DNA of 64,000 bases from Kingdonia uniflora. Lineage: Eukaryota > Streptophyta > Magnoliopsida > Ranunculales > Circaeasteraceae. Positions 11,351 to 23,068 of the stretch are shown one piece after another. The notes beneath the pieces are model-generated. The model saw only the letters and a list, made by a program, of their open reading frames with translations. It searched no databases and had not been told where the DNA came from. Every line of letters starts with the position of its first letter. Positions within the stretch are counted from its first letter, which is position 1. The DNA lies in assembly GCA_014058105.1 (NCBI GenBank), contig JACGCM010001129.1, positions 3,545,001 to 3,609,000 of the forward strand, given 5' to 3'. The translations under genes and the position numbers were made by a program.

Positions 11351-13763
11351 TGATCCAGGACGATCTGGAGACGTTTTGGGTCGAAGACAAATTTTATCTA
11401 AAGTCGTTCAAATGACTCATTCGAACGACTCCATAATTCGATCGAACGACCTTTTACATACTCACAGGAAATTTGGCCCAGAGACAAATTTTGTTGGAAC
11501 GAGTTGAGATTTTGTTCGAACGACTTGTCAAGTTTTTAAGGTTTTAGATCAATTGGCGTAAAGTCGTTTGAACGGCTCCCTATTTTGTTCGAACGGCTCT
11601 GACGGTGGTTTCATTTAAGAGGCATATTTTTGCCTCGAGATGCGTTCTATTTATAATTTTGGTTCCCTCTATATAAAAGGGATTTAGGTCATTTCTTTGA
11701 TTATGTGTTTTTTTTATGTTAGATCTGAAGAGAGTTCTGAGATAAGCCTAGGGTTTGAGAGATTCTCATTATAATTACTTGCTTTTAGTAATTAAATTCT
11801 CTATTTTTCTAAATCTAATTGGTGTTCTTCATTCTTTCTGCTAACTAAAGCTTCTCAATCGGATTGTGGATTAAGTGGCCAATACCGAGGACGCTACCGT
11901 GAAGGCAATTGCTATTGAAGGTAAGTACTTGAAGAGTGACAAAGAAGACGACAAGATCAAGTCGGGGTACAAGTCTAGTTGGAAAAATGAACATAAGGGA
12001 GAGGCCAAAGGAGAGGGGTCTTCGTCCAAGGAGTATTATTGTAATCTTTGTCAGGCGAGTAGGCATATTTTTGATTATTGTTGTAAACTACACCCAGTTC
12101 TTTGGCCGAAGGAAGAGAAGAGCAAGAAAGAGAGATATGTACTAACCACAGAGGTTGTTGACCTTCTGGATGTCGATAAACTGAATCTTAAGCTTACACT
12201 TATGTTTCAGCGGACTTTGGCTGCCGAGGAAGAGAGTCGGGAAGAGCATTTTCATTTTAGTATTCAAGTAATGCAGAGTTTATTCAAGGCCATTATGGAT
12301 CCGAGTAGTCAAAAAATTATGATTTCTGGGGCGTTGGTGAAGAAGATGGGTTTGATGACTACGGCTCATCCTAAGCCGTATGGTTTGAGGTGGATTCAGA
12401 AAGATGCAAATTTAATAATCACGAAGCAATGTACTTTCAAGTTTGTAATTTCTGAGAAGTTTATTGACGAGGTGACGTATGAGGTGGTTCATTTGGATGT
12501 GTGTCAGGTCATCTTGGGTAGCCCTTATCTTTGGGACAGCGATGCGATTCATTACCATAGAGCTCGCAAGTATCGTCTTGTGAAGAAGGGAAAAGAGTTT
12601 CATATCAATGCTTATAAGGAGTATGTCACTACATCAGATTTGGTAACGGCAACTCAGGTGAAGCGGTTGGTTAATGCGAGTGGCAAGTTTATGTTATTGG
12701 TGCGACCGGTTCAGGAGGGTACATCGGCTCGAGTGATGTCTCTAATGACAATGTTTTATAAGCAGCAACCCAACTTTGGGAAGTTGCAAGAGGAGGTTGT
12801 GGTACATACTGATCACAAACCGTTTCAATTTTTTGCTACACAGTCCAAGCTATAACAAGCTCGCCAGATGAAGGGGATGTCGTATCTCCAACAATTTCCC
12901 TTGACTATGCAGTATAAAAAGGGAGTGGACAGCAAAATGGCTGATAAGTTATCTCGGCCCCCATTACCAACTACTTCCGCTATATCGGTTTTTATGCAGA
13001 TACAACCTTTTGCTACGTCAGGATATATTACAGGATATGATGATCCTAAGGGGCGTAGTGTGGGTCGCCGAAAGTTACTGCCAGGCAAAACATGTGGTGG
13101 TATTACGTCATTTTGGGTTGGAAAGAAGGGTCAGCTACCTACTAACTCAAAGTTGTACAGAAGGGTAATGGGCAGTACCACATTCCCACCTCTCCAGTTC
13201 TAGCTTGAGCAGGAGCTCAAGGCTCCTAAAGGGGAGAGCCATGATCTAGGTGGATCTGGAGACATTTTGGGTCAAAGACTAATTTTATCTAAAGTCGTTC
13301 GAACAAGATTTAGAGTCGTTCGAACGACTCCCAATTTCGTTTGAACGACCTTTTACATACTCACTAGAAGTTTTGCCCAAAGGTAAATTTTGTTCGAACG
13401 AGTTGAGATTTCGTTCGAACTACTTGTCAAGTTTCTAGGGTTTTAGACCAATTGGCACAAAGTCGTTCGAACGACTCCCTGTTTTGTTCGAACGACTCTA
13501 GCGATGGTTTCATTTAAGAGGCGTACTTATTCCTCGAGATGTTGGTAATTTTGGTTCCCTCTATATAAAGGAGATTTAGGCTATTTCTTTGTTTATGTAT
13601 TTTTTATGTTAGATCTGAAGAGAGTTCTGAGAGAAGCCTAGGGTTTGAGAGATTCTTATTGTAATTGCTTGTTTTTAGTAATTGAATTCTCTATTTTTCC
13701 AAATCTAATTGGTGTTCTTCGTTCTTCCTACTAACTAAAGCTTCTCAATCGGATTATGGATTA
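11351..13763 (+). mobile_element. Non-autonomous Gypsy element G1, target duplication GTGTG
   Basis: The 5' LTR is 11351-11873 and the 3' LTR 13242-13763, both from TGATC to GGATTA. The 5 bp duplication GTGTG flanks it at 11346-11350 and 13764-13768. A polypurine tract, AAAGGGGAGAGCCA, lies just before the 3' LTR. The primer-binding site and first half of gag are lost: the LTR end runs AGTGG directly into gag codons (CCAATACCGAGG). The internal part is 1368 bp. The element sits inside Copia LTR C and is therefore younger than it. Confidence 0.9.
11874..13203 (+). pseudogene. G1 coding relic: gag C-terminus, protease, RNase H tail
   Basis: An open stretch of 326 codons (11875-12855) begins inside gag. 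It has a retroviral-type zinc knuckle, CNLCQASRHIFDYC (C-x2-C-x4-H-x4-C, near 12030). A Gypsy protease-like domain follows: IMDPSSQK in place of the usual D-S/T-G site, then VILGSPYLWDSD. Directly after it, with the RT core missing, comes the end of RT-RNase H: HTDHKPFQFF, a stop, then MADKLSRPP. The tail reads PTNSKLYRRVMGSTTFPP before the polypurine tract. RT fingers and palm and integrase are absent, as in G2 and G4. Confidence 0.8.
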
Positions 13764-14137
13764 GTGTGAGTTAAAAGCTTCTGTACATTGAGAGAGAAAA
13801 GTTAGATAGAGAGAAATAGGTGAAATCTAGGGTTTTACTTTAGAGAAAAGTTAGATAGAGAGAAATAGGTGAAATTTAGGGTTTCTTACTGAGGATTATC
13901 TGTAAGGGTAAAGGTAAGATAGAGTGATCTCTGGAACTTCTTGTAACCCTAATTGATAATAAATTCATCATGCTTATCAGGGGTGGTTTTGATCCTTTTG
14001 TGTTTCTACCTAATTTAAACTTTGTGTATGTGTTTATTGCTTTGGATTGAATTCTCCATGGTTAGAATTAGATCTTTGGATTTTGCTCAATCATATTGTG
14101 CTTCCGCGTTGAGATTTGCCCCCTCGATTTCCTAACA

Positions 14138-15632
14138 ATGTCAACAAAAGACAGTTAAGAACTACTTTTATTTATCAATAAGCAATTAAGCATCCATGTA
14201 CGATAATTCGTACGATGAAAAAAAGAATGAAAAATATAAATACGAAATAGAATAAAAAGAATGACAATGTCTTCAAAGCCTAAGGATTTAAAGGACATAG
14301 TTTCCATCAGGATAAGATCAAAAAAAGTTATGGTCCAACATTTTACCTTAAAACTTTCAAGTAAAACCTAAAAGGGAGTTAATTTAATTGTTAGAGAGAA
14401 AGAGAGAGAGGGGGTCCCGACATAGCTCATTATCGCAAAACAAAGCTCTATTTGATGGAAATAATTTGCATACAGACTTGGGCAAACTTGGGGGCAGAAT
14501 GCACCTTTGAGGAAATGTTGACTCTTGAAAGATGACTATAGTAATCTGTCGCACTTGAGCATCATAAATTTTGTAACGAAAATGAGGGTGTGGATCCTGT
14601 CTAGGTGCCTTTGGGGTGTGGGGGCTAGGATAGCTTATTCCCTTTACATTTCCCTTGCTACAAGAAACAAATTCATTTAATTTAGTAATACTAAGAGGCA
14701 AATCATGTATGTAATAACATATGAGCAAGTTTTTAGGGGATTAAAACTGACATAGAGGGGAAGCAATTAATGGTATTCTTACATTTATAAGACTAACCTT
14801 ATAAAAGGCCAATGTTCAGTTGGAAGAGGTGTTTTAGTTCTCAGCATCTCGTAGTCCGATTTGGGGTTGTGTAGTTAAAGTAAAATTGCCTAGCAAGTAT
14901 AGCCTGGTTAATCAAGTGTACGCATCATTATTCAAATTCTAGGGGATTAAAGAAAATAAGCATATGAGATTAGAGAAAATGGGGCTTACAGTTTTTTTGA
15001 GCTTTTCAAAAATATAAAAAAAAAAAAAAAAAAAAAACAGGTCTTAGTTGGTCGTAATGCAAGTGACAAAGATTCTTAACCTAAAAATTTGGCGATCCAA
15101 TAAAAGAGACATATGATAGTGAAATATATTACAAATGGAGGAAAAGGAGTGAGGGAATACCATAAGGTCCATGGGAAGAGACTCAAGTGGCGGCAACTCT
15201 GAAACCCGATGATCTATCTTTGGTGTTGTATGCAATTTATGCAACCAGAGTGGTTTTGGTGTGGAATGCAAATTGGGTGAAAGCACAAGGGTGTGATGAA
15301 TTGTAGAATGGAAGAGCAGAAGTCTTTTCTTAGTGATGGAATTGGTAGCCCTTAGCTGAGAAGCGATAGCCCCGGGCTTGACATACTTTTTCCAGCCATG
15401 GATTCCTTGTTGTTTGAAGTGAATCTACCATTAATTAATTTAATTTATTGGTTGGCTAGCTCATTCATACTGTCAAAATATACAAAATGACAACATAATA
15501 AAATTGACGATCTCTCTCTCTCTCAATGATGTTAACTTCATCGATTTGAGTTTCGCTTCACTTCGATTCAAACGCGACTTGTCAAATTATTACAAATTTT
15601 TCATCGATGATCAAAACAAATTCAAATGCTTG
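14138..15632. other. Interior of the CACTA element, no supported gene
   Basis: AT-rich sequence between the Copia array and the kinase relic. It includes an uninterrupted run of 22 A at 15016-15037 and a CT-rich tract near 15513. A small ORF at 14384-14728 (minus) has no recognisable features. Confidence 0.4.
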
Positions 15633-17091
15633 GATCTGCAGTCTGCCATTATGTATATGAAGCAAATTCCCATCCGGGAGAAGAAATTGATCCTTTATTT
15701 CAGGTTATGCAATCTTGTGGTCAAGGAAGTAATACAAGAAGTTCATAGAGCCATTTTATGTCGTTTAAGAATTGCTTCTATATTTAAATTTTCCTTCATG
15801 AATGAGAACTGATGCAAAATGGTATTATATTTCAAAACTTCAAGAAGATGCAGGTCCAACGGTCTGTTTCTCTTGATCAGGAAGAAACCTTGAGTAGAAT
15901 AGAGTTTATGTGTGATGTTGAGCAAATGACTCAGACAGCATCACAAATTCTATGGACTACTGGGATTTTTTTTGACGAATTCCCAAAGGTTTTTACTCTA
16001 TCATTTCGGAAGAAAAAAAATTGAAGGGCCTTTTTTATAGAATTCCTTCTCTGGATGAGCTTTATGCTTTGGGAATGGATTGTCTTAGAGCAGACATTAG
16101 TCTTGTAGATACAGATAAGGATAAGAAACTTTCCATGCTACAACAATTAATTGTAGCATTAGTGAAAGAATTGAGCTCCAATCCAGCTGTAATGATAAAA
16201 AATGATTGTTGCATTGGTTTCTGATGTTTACAAGCAGCCAACTTCATAATCAAGTTCAGCAAAAGTTGTACTAGATGAAAACTATAATGCGTCAGAAAAT
16301 CAAGGTGCCCTATTGGGGCAAATAAAGCATGGTTCATGCCGCTCTCGAGAAATCCTATTCAAAGTTCTTGCTGATACTGTTGGTCTTGAGAGCAGACTAC
16401 TGGTGGGTCTACCTAGTGATAGTGATATAGAACTTGTAGACTCATATAAGCATATATCAGTGATAGTTGTCTTGAACTCTGTGGAATTATTGGTCGATCT
16501 TATGAGGATCCCAGGTTAACTAGTTCCTTGTTCAAGTAGGGAAATTTTTATGTCTCATATTTCTGTCCCTGGGAAGAGTAACTCCGTGGAGAATGACTCC
16601 TGTGACTCACCCCTTGAACCAAATAGTCCATTATGCGGTATTTCAGTCATTATACAAGCAGAAACTCGAAGCACCATAAACTCTTTTTGGCCCTCCGCTG
16701 CATAATATAATGTTGAGATCAGAAAATTCTGTTGAGGGAAATGTTAGTTCATCACATAGTGGACCCAACATTGTAAATGTATTATGGCACTGTAGCAGGA
16801 GAAAGATCATTGCTGAACAACGGATTGCTAGTTCAAGCCCAGAGCATCCTTTTTTTTCAGCACGTGGATATTCAATGCTTAGTGGTTATATGCATTCATT
16901 TAGAGAATATCCAAAAGGAATGGCTTCATCAAGTTCAGATGGAGCGCCAACTCCAGAAAGTCACAGATTAAGACACGAAGCATGAGCATTACTCCAGATT
17001 TTGGCGATGATATCGTAAGGGCGGTCCTAGCAATGAACGAAACACTAAAGCAGAACCGCTTTTGAAGGATGGCGTTGACGATAGATCTCAT
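15633..17091 (+). pseudogene. Relic of an EDR1-like Raf-type MAPKKK (N-terminal EDR1 domain)
   Basis: Fragments in three shifting frames match, from memory, the N-terminal EDR1 regulatory domain of plant EDR1-like Raf kinases. In order they are IPIREKKLILYF, QRSVSLDQEE, ILWTTGIFFDEFP, DTDKDKKLSMLQQL, GQIKHGSCRSR, VLADTVGLESRL, HISVIVVLNSVELLVDLM, NDSCDSPLEPNSPL, RKIIAEQ, SSSPEHP and AMNETLKQNR. At least four frameshifts and several stops break it. It stops before the kinase domain, so no catalytic function is possible. No intron-like interruptions appear over 1.4 kb, which suggests a retrocopy or selective decay; no 3' poly(A) run is visible. Its place between CACTA ends suggests transposon capture. 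Confidence 0.8.
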
Positions 17092-18301
17092 TCAACCCAT
17101 GGAAAATATGTATTAATTTTTGCTTGACTTCTTTGTGCCTTTATTCTTAAGAGTTGCATCTTCTTATGTCTTTTCAAGATAAATTATTTTAACCTGAAAG
17201 GGTGCCATCTAAATTGCTACAAAATATCTTTTTTCAAACTTTTCCTTTATCTCAACATGTTAAGATCTATAAAAGACAATTCGACATGGTATGATACAAA
17301 CATCTGGGTATTGTTTATCTTGGAATCCCATTATTAGAGTTCAATCCAACTCTGATTTCTTCAACCAACATATACCTCAAAACCCCAGAGTCATTAACAT
17401 GACCATAAGCTCTGTATAAAATATACCATTTTTCTATTTATATTTAATATGGCTATCCTGTATATACAGAGATTCTCTCAATTTGACAACTCCTAAAAAT
17501 ACCCATTTTAATCAAAATGGAAATCCAAAATAAGTAAGAAAAAATAACACCTTAAAATTGCACTAAATGTGATACCAAATAGATCTATGCATCTATGATC
17601 TAACAAATATAAACAAACCCCATTAAGGAAAAATATCAAACACAAAGAATAGTTGTTAGAACTGTGCGGGAAAGTTGTAAAAAAAGTGATTAGTGACTAC
17701 TCACAGTGCTCCACCTTTGCACAACAGCAAGTGCATATGCCCTGTAGCCATGGCGACTGCTCAGATCTACCAACTCTTTCTCAGTACTCTTATTCTTTGT
17801 AGATACCTTAATCCATCCATCAATATCAACCCACAAGAACAAATGCAGAAATATAAAATTCAAGAGAGAGAGTAAAAAAAATCATAGTTAATTATAACTA
17901 CCCATCGTTATTCGATTTACAGAGCAATTCTTAGGTCTTTTGAAAAATTCAAGATGAACTTCAAGAAACCCTAAAAAATTAAGAGTAAATCCTATGATAT
18001 GAATCTAATTCTTGATGATAAATTAATAGAAGCGACATTAGAAACTTGGTTTTGGGAGTAATAGAAGCTTAATTTTGAGGAGTGAAGGGAATTAAGGTGA
18101 AAAGGGTAATGCTAAAGCTGGGAAGGATAAACATTTGGGGAAAAATTCTTGATTTGATGCAAAAGCTAAGAAACTTAATTTGAGGAGTGATGAGAAATGC
18201 TACAGATCTCTTGGGAATTACTACGGATAAAGTCTATGCCAATTTAACTATAGCCAAAGTCCGTGGTTAAACGTAAAAATAGCTGTGGCAAATTAACAAT
18301 T
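17092..18301. other. CACTA interior and right subterminal region
   Basis: No gene is supported. The last ~120 bp contain subterminal words of the CACTA element (AAAGTCTATGCC, CCGTGGTTAA, GCTGTGGCAAATT) that pair with the left end. Confidence 0.45.
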
Positions 18302-18319
18302 TTCTTGTAGTGAGTCTTC

Positions 18320-18480
18320 CTAGTTTCCAGGTAGTTTTTTAGATCCCTTTGGTCGACTGCCGTCTTGGATTCCTCGAAGAACCAAATCTCCAACATCAAA
18401 AGTTATCTTCCTTACTTTTTTGATCGGCCTCCAAATACTCAGTCAACTTACTGTATCATATGGGACCTGATTGCTTCAAG
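18320..18480 (-). pseudogene. Gypsy integrase C-terminal relic
   Basis: Read on the minus strand, 18420-18320 gives VRKITFDVGDLVLRGIQDG, then a basic stretch KGSKKLPGN, a stop and ED. This resembles the integrase C-terminal motif of plant Gypsy (Tat/Athila) elements, in which a GDLVLR core is followed by a K-L-P-N-W-E-G-P-Y type segment. It abuts the CACTA right end. It may belong to the same minus-strand element as the plus-strand coiled-coil ORF at 5116, split by the CACTA insertion. Confidence 0.45.
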
Positions 18481-20720
18481 TCAACAATAACTTTTCTAGC
18501 TTTATTACGTACGCACCTCGTGTGCATTGGGCTTAATTGCTTCTAAAAGCTTATACCTCCCCAGGTAGCTTCATGTAGATATTCGTATCTAGTTTCTCAT
18601 ATAAATACGCGGTAATTACATAAGACGTATGTCTAGCTTGTCCTTGACAAACTAACAGACTGATCAGTACCAAAATGATATAGTGTCCATAACCGGATAA
18701 TTGGTCTCATTGTAATTGATGCCAGGTCTCTTAAAAAATTCTTGAGCAACTAGTTTTGCCTTGACCTAATTATCTCTCTGAGATAATTACGTTTCTATAT
18801 CTTTTTCATTTACAACTGATAGGTTGTATGACATCACTTCGTATTATGCTAGCAACCTGAGCTCCGCATAGATTCTAGACACCCATTTTGGCAAATGTAT
18901 AACAACACACATTCGTTTAAAATAAGTGGTTATGAATCATCATCCTTGATGGAAAGCACAACAGCGAATATGAATACCTTGTCAACAAATCTCTACTGAA
19001 AGATCCTATGTCATGCCATTACAGACTTTTAATAGAATGAGATCTCCATATTATCATACGTATATGCCACCCTAGGCTTATCTCATAATACATCAATTGG
19101 TCGCGTAGCTACTACTTCCTCGTCAATCGGTGGTTTCATCCTCGATGAACCGACTACACCATTAGTCATATTTGTCCCTTATTCTGCAGCTCCCCAGCTC
19201 ATAATACTTTCTTCTAGCAGTGCTCCGCACTAAACGAGAGTCTTAGATTCATTTTTAGGATATATACTAATTCCCCTGGAGCATTCAGCTGTGTAGGTGC
19301 ATTACTTGCGAGTACATACACCTACGATACTTCAACATTGTTTATGAATATGTCTGATAATTCATCTGCGACCTATTGTAAGTTTGGAATCTGTTGAACC
19401 TTATTGTCACTTAACTTTTGTAAAGGGATCTAGATGAGACGAAGATGGCATTTTCTAACTAATCTTAGAAACTTCCTCAACATTGACTATCATATCTTCC
19501 CCCAATGCTAGAAAAATTGTCTCATCAAAGAGACAATATGTGAATCTCGTAGTAAATACATCACCAATAGTGGGTTTAAAATATCGAATGATAGATGGTG
19601 AATCGTAACTCGGATAGATACTGAGCCGACGTTGAGGTCCCATCTTCCTACGTTGTGGTGGTGCGATCGGTACTTGTGCAGAACATCCAAATACTGGTAG
19701 ATGGGAGATACCGGGAACCGACCCAGTTACTAGTTATTTTGGGAAAGTTTTGATGATTTGATATGGGACGAATCCTAATCATTATTGCAGGAGAAAAAAT
19801 ACATAGCCCACACACTTGTTGGAAGATGTAATCATAATAACAGTAGCCAAATAATAAGCCTCAATCGCTTGATTAGGTTCTTCGTCAATCCCAAGTTGGG
19901 TATGGAATGGGGTAATCATGATGCTCAATCACCTATCCTATTAGCGGTAAAATAATTATCAAAAGTCTGTGAGTCAAACTCGTAAATCACATTAAGTCAG
20001 ATCGATCGCCTTAATCGGTCAATCCAGAAATTGAGTCTGCGATCGAATAATCTAAGTGAGAAGTCGAGATAACGTTGCATTGCTAGTTGTTAATAATAGA
20101 CAAATGTAAGACCATCTCCAAGATATGTCTATTATAACCATAAATACTCAAGTATGCCACTATGTGGATTGATAGGCTCACATGTGTCTTCATAGATGGG
20201 TTTAGAGTAAAGGCTGGAGATCCCATTCTACCATGGTTATACTAGGATGAATAATAGACTTTCTTTGAAAGCAATCATTACACGTACACTCTCTGGATCT
20301 TCTCTCCTTTTAACGAAAGTAGAGATGTATTCCCGATAATCCTCCTCATTATTCTAGCCTGGAGGAGTGTATTGGAAACTGTTCCAATAAAGTGTTCTAA
20401 CCTTTAGATATTGAGGGAATGTACAAAACCTTATCTGTCATTTTCTCTGATAGTCTTTACGTTATAAGCATTATCATATATCTCCCTAAACTTAGTAAAA
20501 TCTGGCTAGATTTACTAGTATATGAGGTGGACTAGATACCCCGTACCGTACTGTTAGGAAGTTATAGCGTGACACTCCCAGTATTTTCTATTATATTGGT
20601 CGTGCCAATGATATTTGTGGCACCCCCGATACACAAGGTTAGAGATAATAAATATATCCATATCTCAAAAGGATCGAGTACATGGTACTAATGTTACTTA
20701 GAGATGTGTCGTCACTCGTC
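18480..20720 (-). pseudogene. Decayed minus-strand Copia pol (protease, integrase, RT)
   Basis: On the minus strand the order is protease-like (around 20700-20400: LPNSTVRG, SKSSQILLS), integrase core (20250-19880: EDTCEPINPHSG, later FDSQTFDNYF, IKRLRLI), the linker before RT (19700-19455: RRKMGPQRRLSIYPSYDSPS, GDVFTTRFTYC) and RT (around 18800-18500: LVAQEF, RPGINYNET, MDTISF, NIYMKLPG). These motifs match the Copia pol order from memory. Stops and frame changes are frequent, so the copy is old and dead. LTRs were not found. Confidence 0.65.
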
Positions 20721-21335
20721 CAATTATCGGTAATGCTTAATGAGCAGATAGATCCATAGGGCGGTTGTTATAGTAGATTAACTATCATACATAGAATTTA
20801 ACTACTTTCCAAGCAATAAGTTCTCATAATCAAAAAACAATCTTATAGATGTCATACCGAACCAGTGCATGTCACGAGCATTCTATTAAACTAACCAGTG
20901 AAGAGATCCCAGCTCTAGCAAAACGACTATAATGCAATAAGTAAAGTTATTACTTGGCAATGCTCTCTAGGTGACATCATTCATCTATTAAGAATTTACT
21001 ATTGTTCATTCTTAGAACTTGATCCAAAGTTTTATTAATATCATGGGAGAAATCTAAGGCCGCAGACTCTGTCGTAGTGTGGTCTGTGCTAGCCGTGATC
21101 ACATAATAAGTCTGGGCTAGATCTCTTTAGATCATCTGGGGTACCTTGTAATCCCGCACCCGACTATCTCGTATCTATTTATGAATTCTTCATATATTTT
21201 ATTTTGGTCCATTAGTGAATTTCTTATCTCCCTAGCCTCAGGTTTCTGATGGATGGAATTTTAATCTTGTCATTGTTACCACCTCTAACAACAAAAATAT
21301 TACCAAGGGATTCACGCCAAGGATTTCATTTTTGC
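20721..21335. other. Unassigned flank of the Copia relic
   Basis: Possibly the gag end of the minus-strand Copia relic, but no readable domain was found. Confidence 0.3.
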
Positions 21336-21843
21336 TAATCCACAATACGATTGAGAAGCTGTAGTTAGCTTAAAAGTATGAAGAACACCAATTGATTGGG
21401 AAAAATAAAGCCTCAATTACTTAAAAAAACAAAGTAATTATAAGAGAATCACTACAAAATCCTAGGCTTCTTTCAGAGCTCTTTCTAGATCTAACATAAG
21501 AAAAAAAGATAACCAAAGTCTCTTTTATATAGAGGGAACTCGAAATTACAAAATAGAAGGCATCTCGAGGCAAAACAACGCTGAGAATCGAAAATGTCGC
21601 CAAAGTCGTTCGAACGAACTAGGGAGTCATTCGAACGACTTTAGACTAATTGGTCTAAAACCTTATAAACTTGCCTAGTTGTTTGAACGAAATATGGCTC
21701 TGGGCCAAATTTCTAGTGGGACAAACTTTGGTCGTTCAAACAAAATTGGGAGTCGTTTGAACGACTGGGTCATTCGAACGGTTCTCAAGCTCGTCCGAAC
21801 AACTTTACTTAAATTTCTAATATTCTCAGATCCTCCTGGATCA
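21336..21843 (-). mobile_element. Solo LTR of the TGATCC Gypsy family (G family)
   Basis: Minus-strand LTR of 508 bp from TGATCC (ending at 21843) to GGATTA (starting at 21336). It has the family TTCGAACGA palindrome array, a TATATAGAGGG-type promoter near 21530, and no internal sequence. The 5 bp flanks (TTTGC and CTTGG) are not an exact duplication, so the insertion is old or rearranged. Confidence 0.8.
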
Positions 21844-22585
21844 CTTGGTTAGGTCAAGAGGTTGCAAGTAATAGTGCATACTTGTTATATTTGGAAAACG
21901 ACATAATTTTTTTCCTTTTTTGAATTTGCTCCAGAATATTATCCCCGTTAGGAGTAAGTATTAGCATGTCTTTGTCTGTTTGTTGTGGAATAACTAATTC
22001 AGAGTGATTTTATTGAAGCATTCTAATTGTGATTTTGTTTTCTTTTTTACTTCACTCTTTAGAAATGGAACAATGCCTATAATCTTTTTTACAAAGTTAA
22101 TGCATGAAGTACCTTGGGGGGAATTCTACCAATGCTAAATGGAAACAATAAAAATACTTGTGTTGATGCTTTAACTACGTTGGGAGTATCAACTCGATGA
22201 CATAATTGAGCAGGTTACAATTTTCTACCTTTGATTTATAAGGTCAGTTATATGTCCAATATTATTTTATTACTATAGTCATGTGATAGCTCTCATAGCT
22301 TAACAACTATCTGCAGAAAATTATGTATTATTTTTACACTTTGTTACAAATTCGCATTTTACATTTTTTCATCCAATAGGGGTTTCCTTGTTTTTAAATA
22401 TCGGCACTTTTATTATATCTTCTACAAAGATTGTTCATTCTATAAATAAATATAATGGTTTGGGTAGGACAAAAAGTCAAATTCCTTATTTTTCTTCAAT
22501 GGTGCCTTTCGTGTGTCAGGTAGCTAGACATGAATATGTGGTCTGATCGTACCTTAGACTATTGCTTTAGTGTAACACATTACTC
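21844..22585. other. Non-coding sequence left of Harbinger H1
   Basis: AT-rich. No supported gene or repeat was seen. Confidence 0.4.
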
Positions 22586-22687
22586 TAAGAGCATCCACAG
22601 CAGTTGGGTGGATGGATTTTCCCAAAGGCAGGGTAAACCTAATCCACCCCACAGCAGTTGTGAATTCACCCCAAGGTGAATTTCCCA

Positions 22688-22862
22688 CGCGCACTTCTGA
22701 ACCGCGCGCTTGAAATGAACGTCCCAGATGAATCCACGTGTTTCAATCAGAGCCATTAAAGTCCCAGCACACTTCTAAACTGCGCAGCAAGCTTGGCCAA
22801 TAAGAATCAGACACGTCATTCATTTAAAAAAAAATTATGTCGCGTAGTTAAGAACCGCGCGG
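22688..22862. repeat. H1 left subterminal palindromic repeats (3 copies)
   Basis: Copies at 22688-22708, 22766-22788 and 22841-22862 follow the pattern CGCGCACTTCTGAACCGCGC. The arms are CGCGC and GCGCG around a TTCTGAA core. They probably serve as transposase or accessory-protein binding sites; this is inferred from position and repetition. Confidence 0.65.
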
Positions 22863-23068
22863 CTTCTCCATGCAAGTTTTAGGCTTAATTTTTGGCATTT
22901 CCTTTCAAGTGTATTTGAACAACTTACTCCACAAGTGCATACATATCCTAGGCATTACAAGTGCATTAACAAGTACATATCTTAGGCATTAGGCATTAAG
23001 CTTGGCATACCCAACCTCACTTCACAAGTTTCCCAACCCAACCCATTTCCTCCGTTAATCACATTAAA

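Larger units (their letters stand above)
6570..14137 (+). mobile_element. Tandem Copia array: LTR-internal-LTR-internal-LTR
   Basis: Three LTRs of one family start TGTTAGG or TGTTGGG (6570, 8828, 11115). The last ends CCTAACA at 14137; the two earlier ones end in the decayed form CTTAATA. Two gag-protease regions lie between them, so two units of 2258 and 2287 bp repeat head to tail. The flanks ATATT (6565-6569) and ATGTC (14138-14142) agree at three of five bases, compatible with a decayed target duplication. Neither unit has integrase, RT or RNase H. The third LTR is split by Gypsy element G1. The array lies inside the CACTA element. Confidence 0.8.
11115..14137 (+). repeat. Copia LTR C, split by Gypsy element G1
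   Basis: The left part, 11115-11350, ends ATAGAGTGTG. The right part resumes at 13769 after G1 and runs to CCTAACA at 14137. Joined, the order of landmarks matches LTRs A and B (TATA region, GGGTTTCTTACTGAGG, TTGCCCCCTCG). Confidence 0.75.
6205..18312. mobile_element. CACTA (En/Spm-like) transposon, carrying nested insertions
   Basis: The left end begins CACTACACCAATTTTGG at 6205. The right end reads AATTTTCTTGTAGTG to 18312, which is CACTACAAGAAAATT on the other strand, the usual plant CACTA terminus. Subterminal matches support pairing: CATAGACTTTGTCTGTGGT on the left corresponds to CATAGACTTTATCCGTAGT in the reverse complement of the right end. Several TGTGGTAA and CCACAGAT motifs lie near the left end, including the palindrome at 6352-6372. 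The flanks show GTC on the left and AGTC on the right, so the 3 bp duplication is not exact. No transposase is visible. Removing the Copia block leaves about 4.5 kb, including the kinase relic. Two unrelated CACTA ends remain possible. Confidence 0.6.

Noticed and set aside
15016..15037. A22 run as the poly(A) tail of a retrocopied kinase
   Set aside because: It lies about 600 bp upstream of the EDR1-like relic, on the wrong side for its poly(A) tail.
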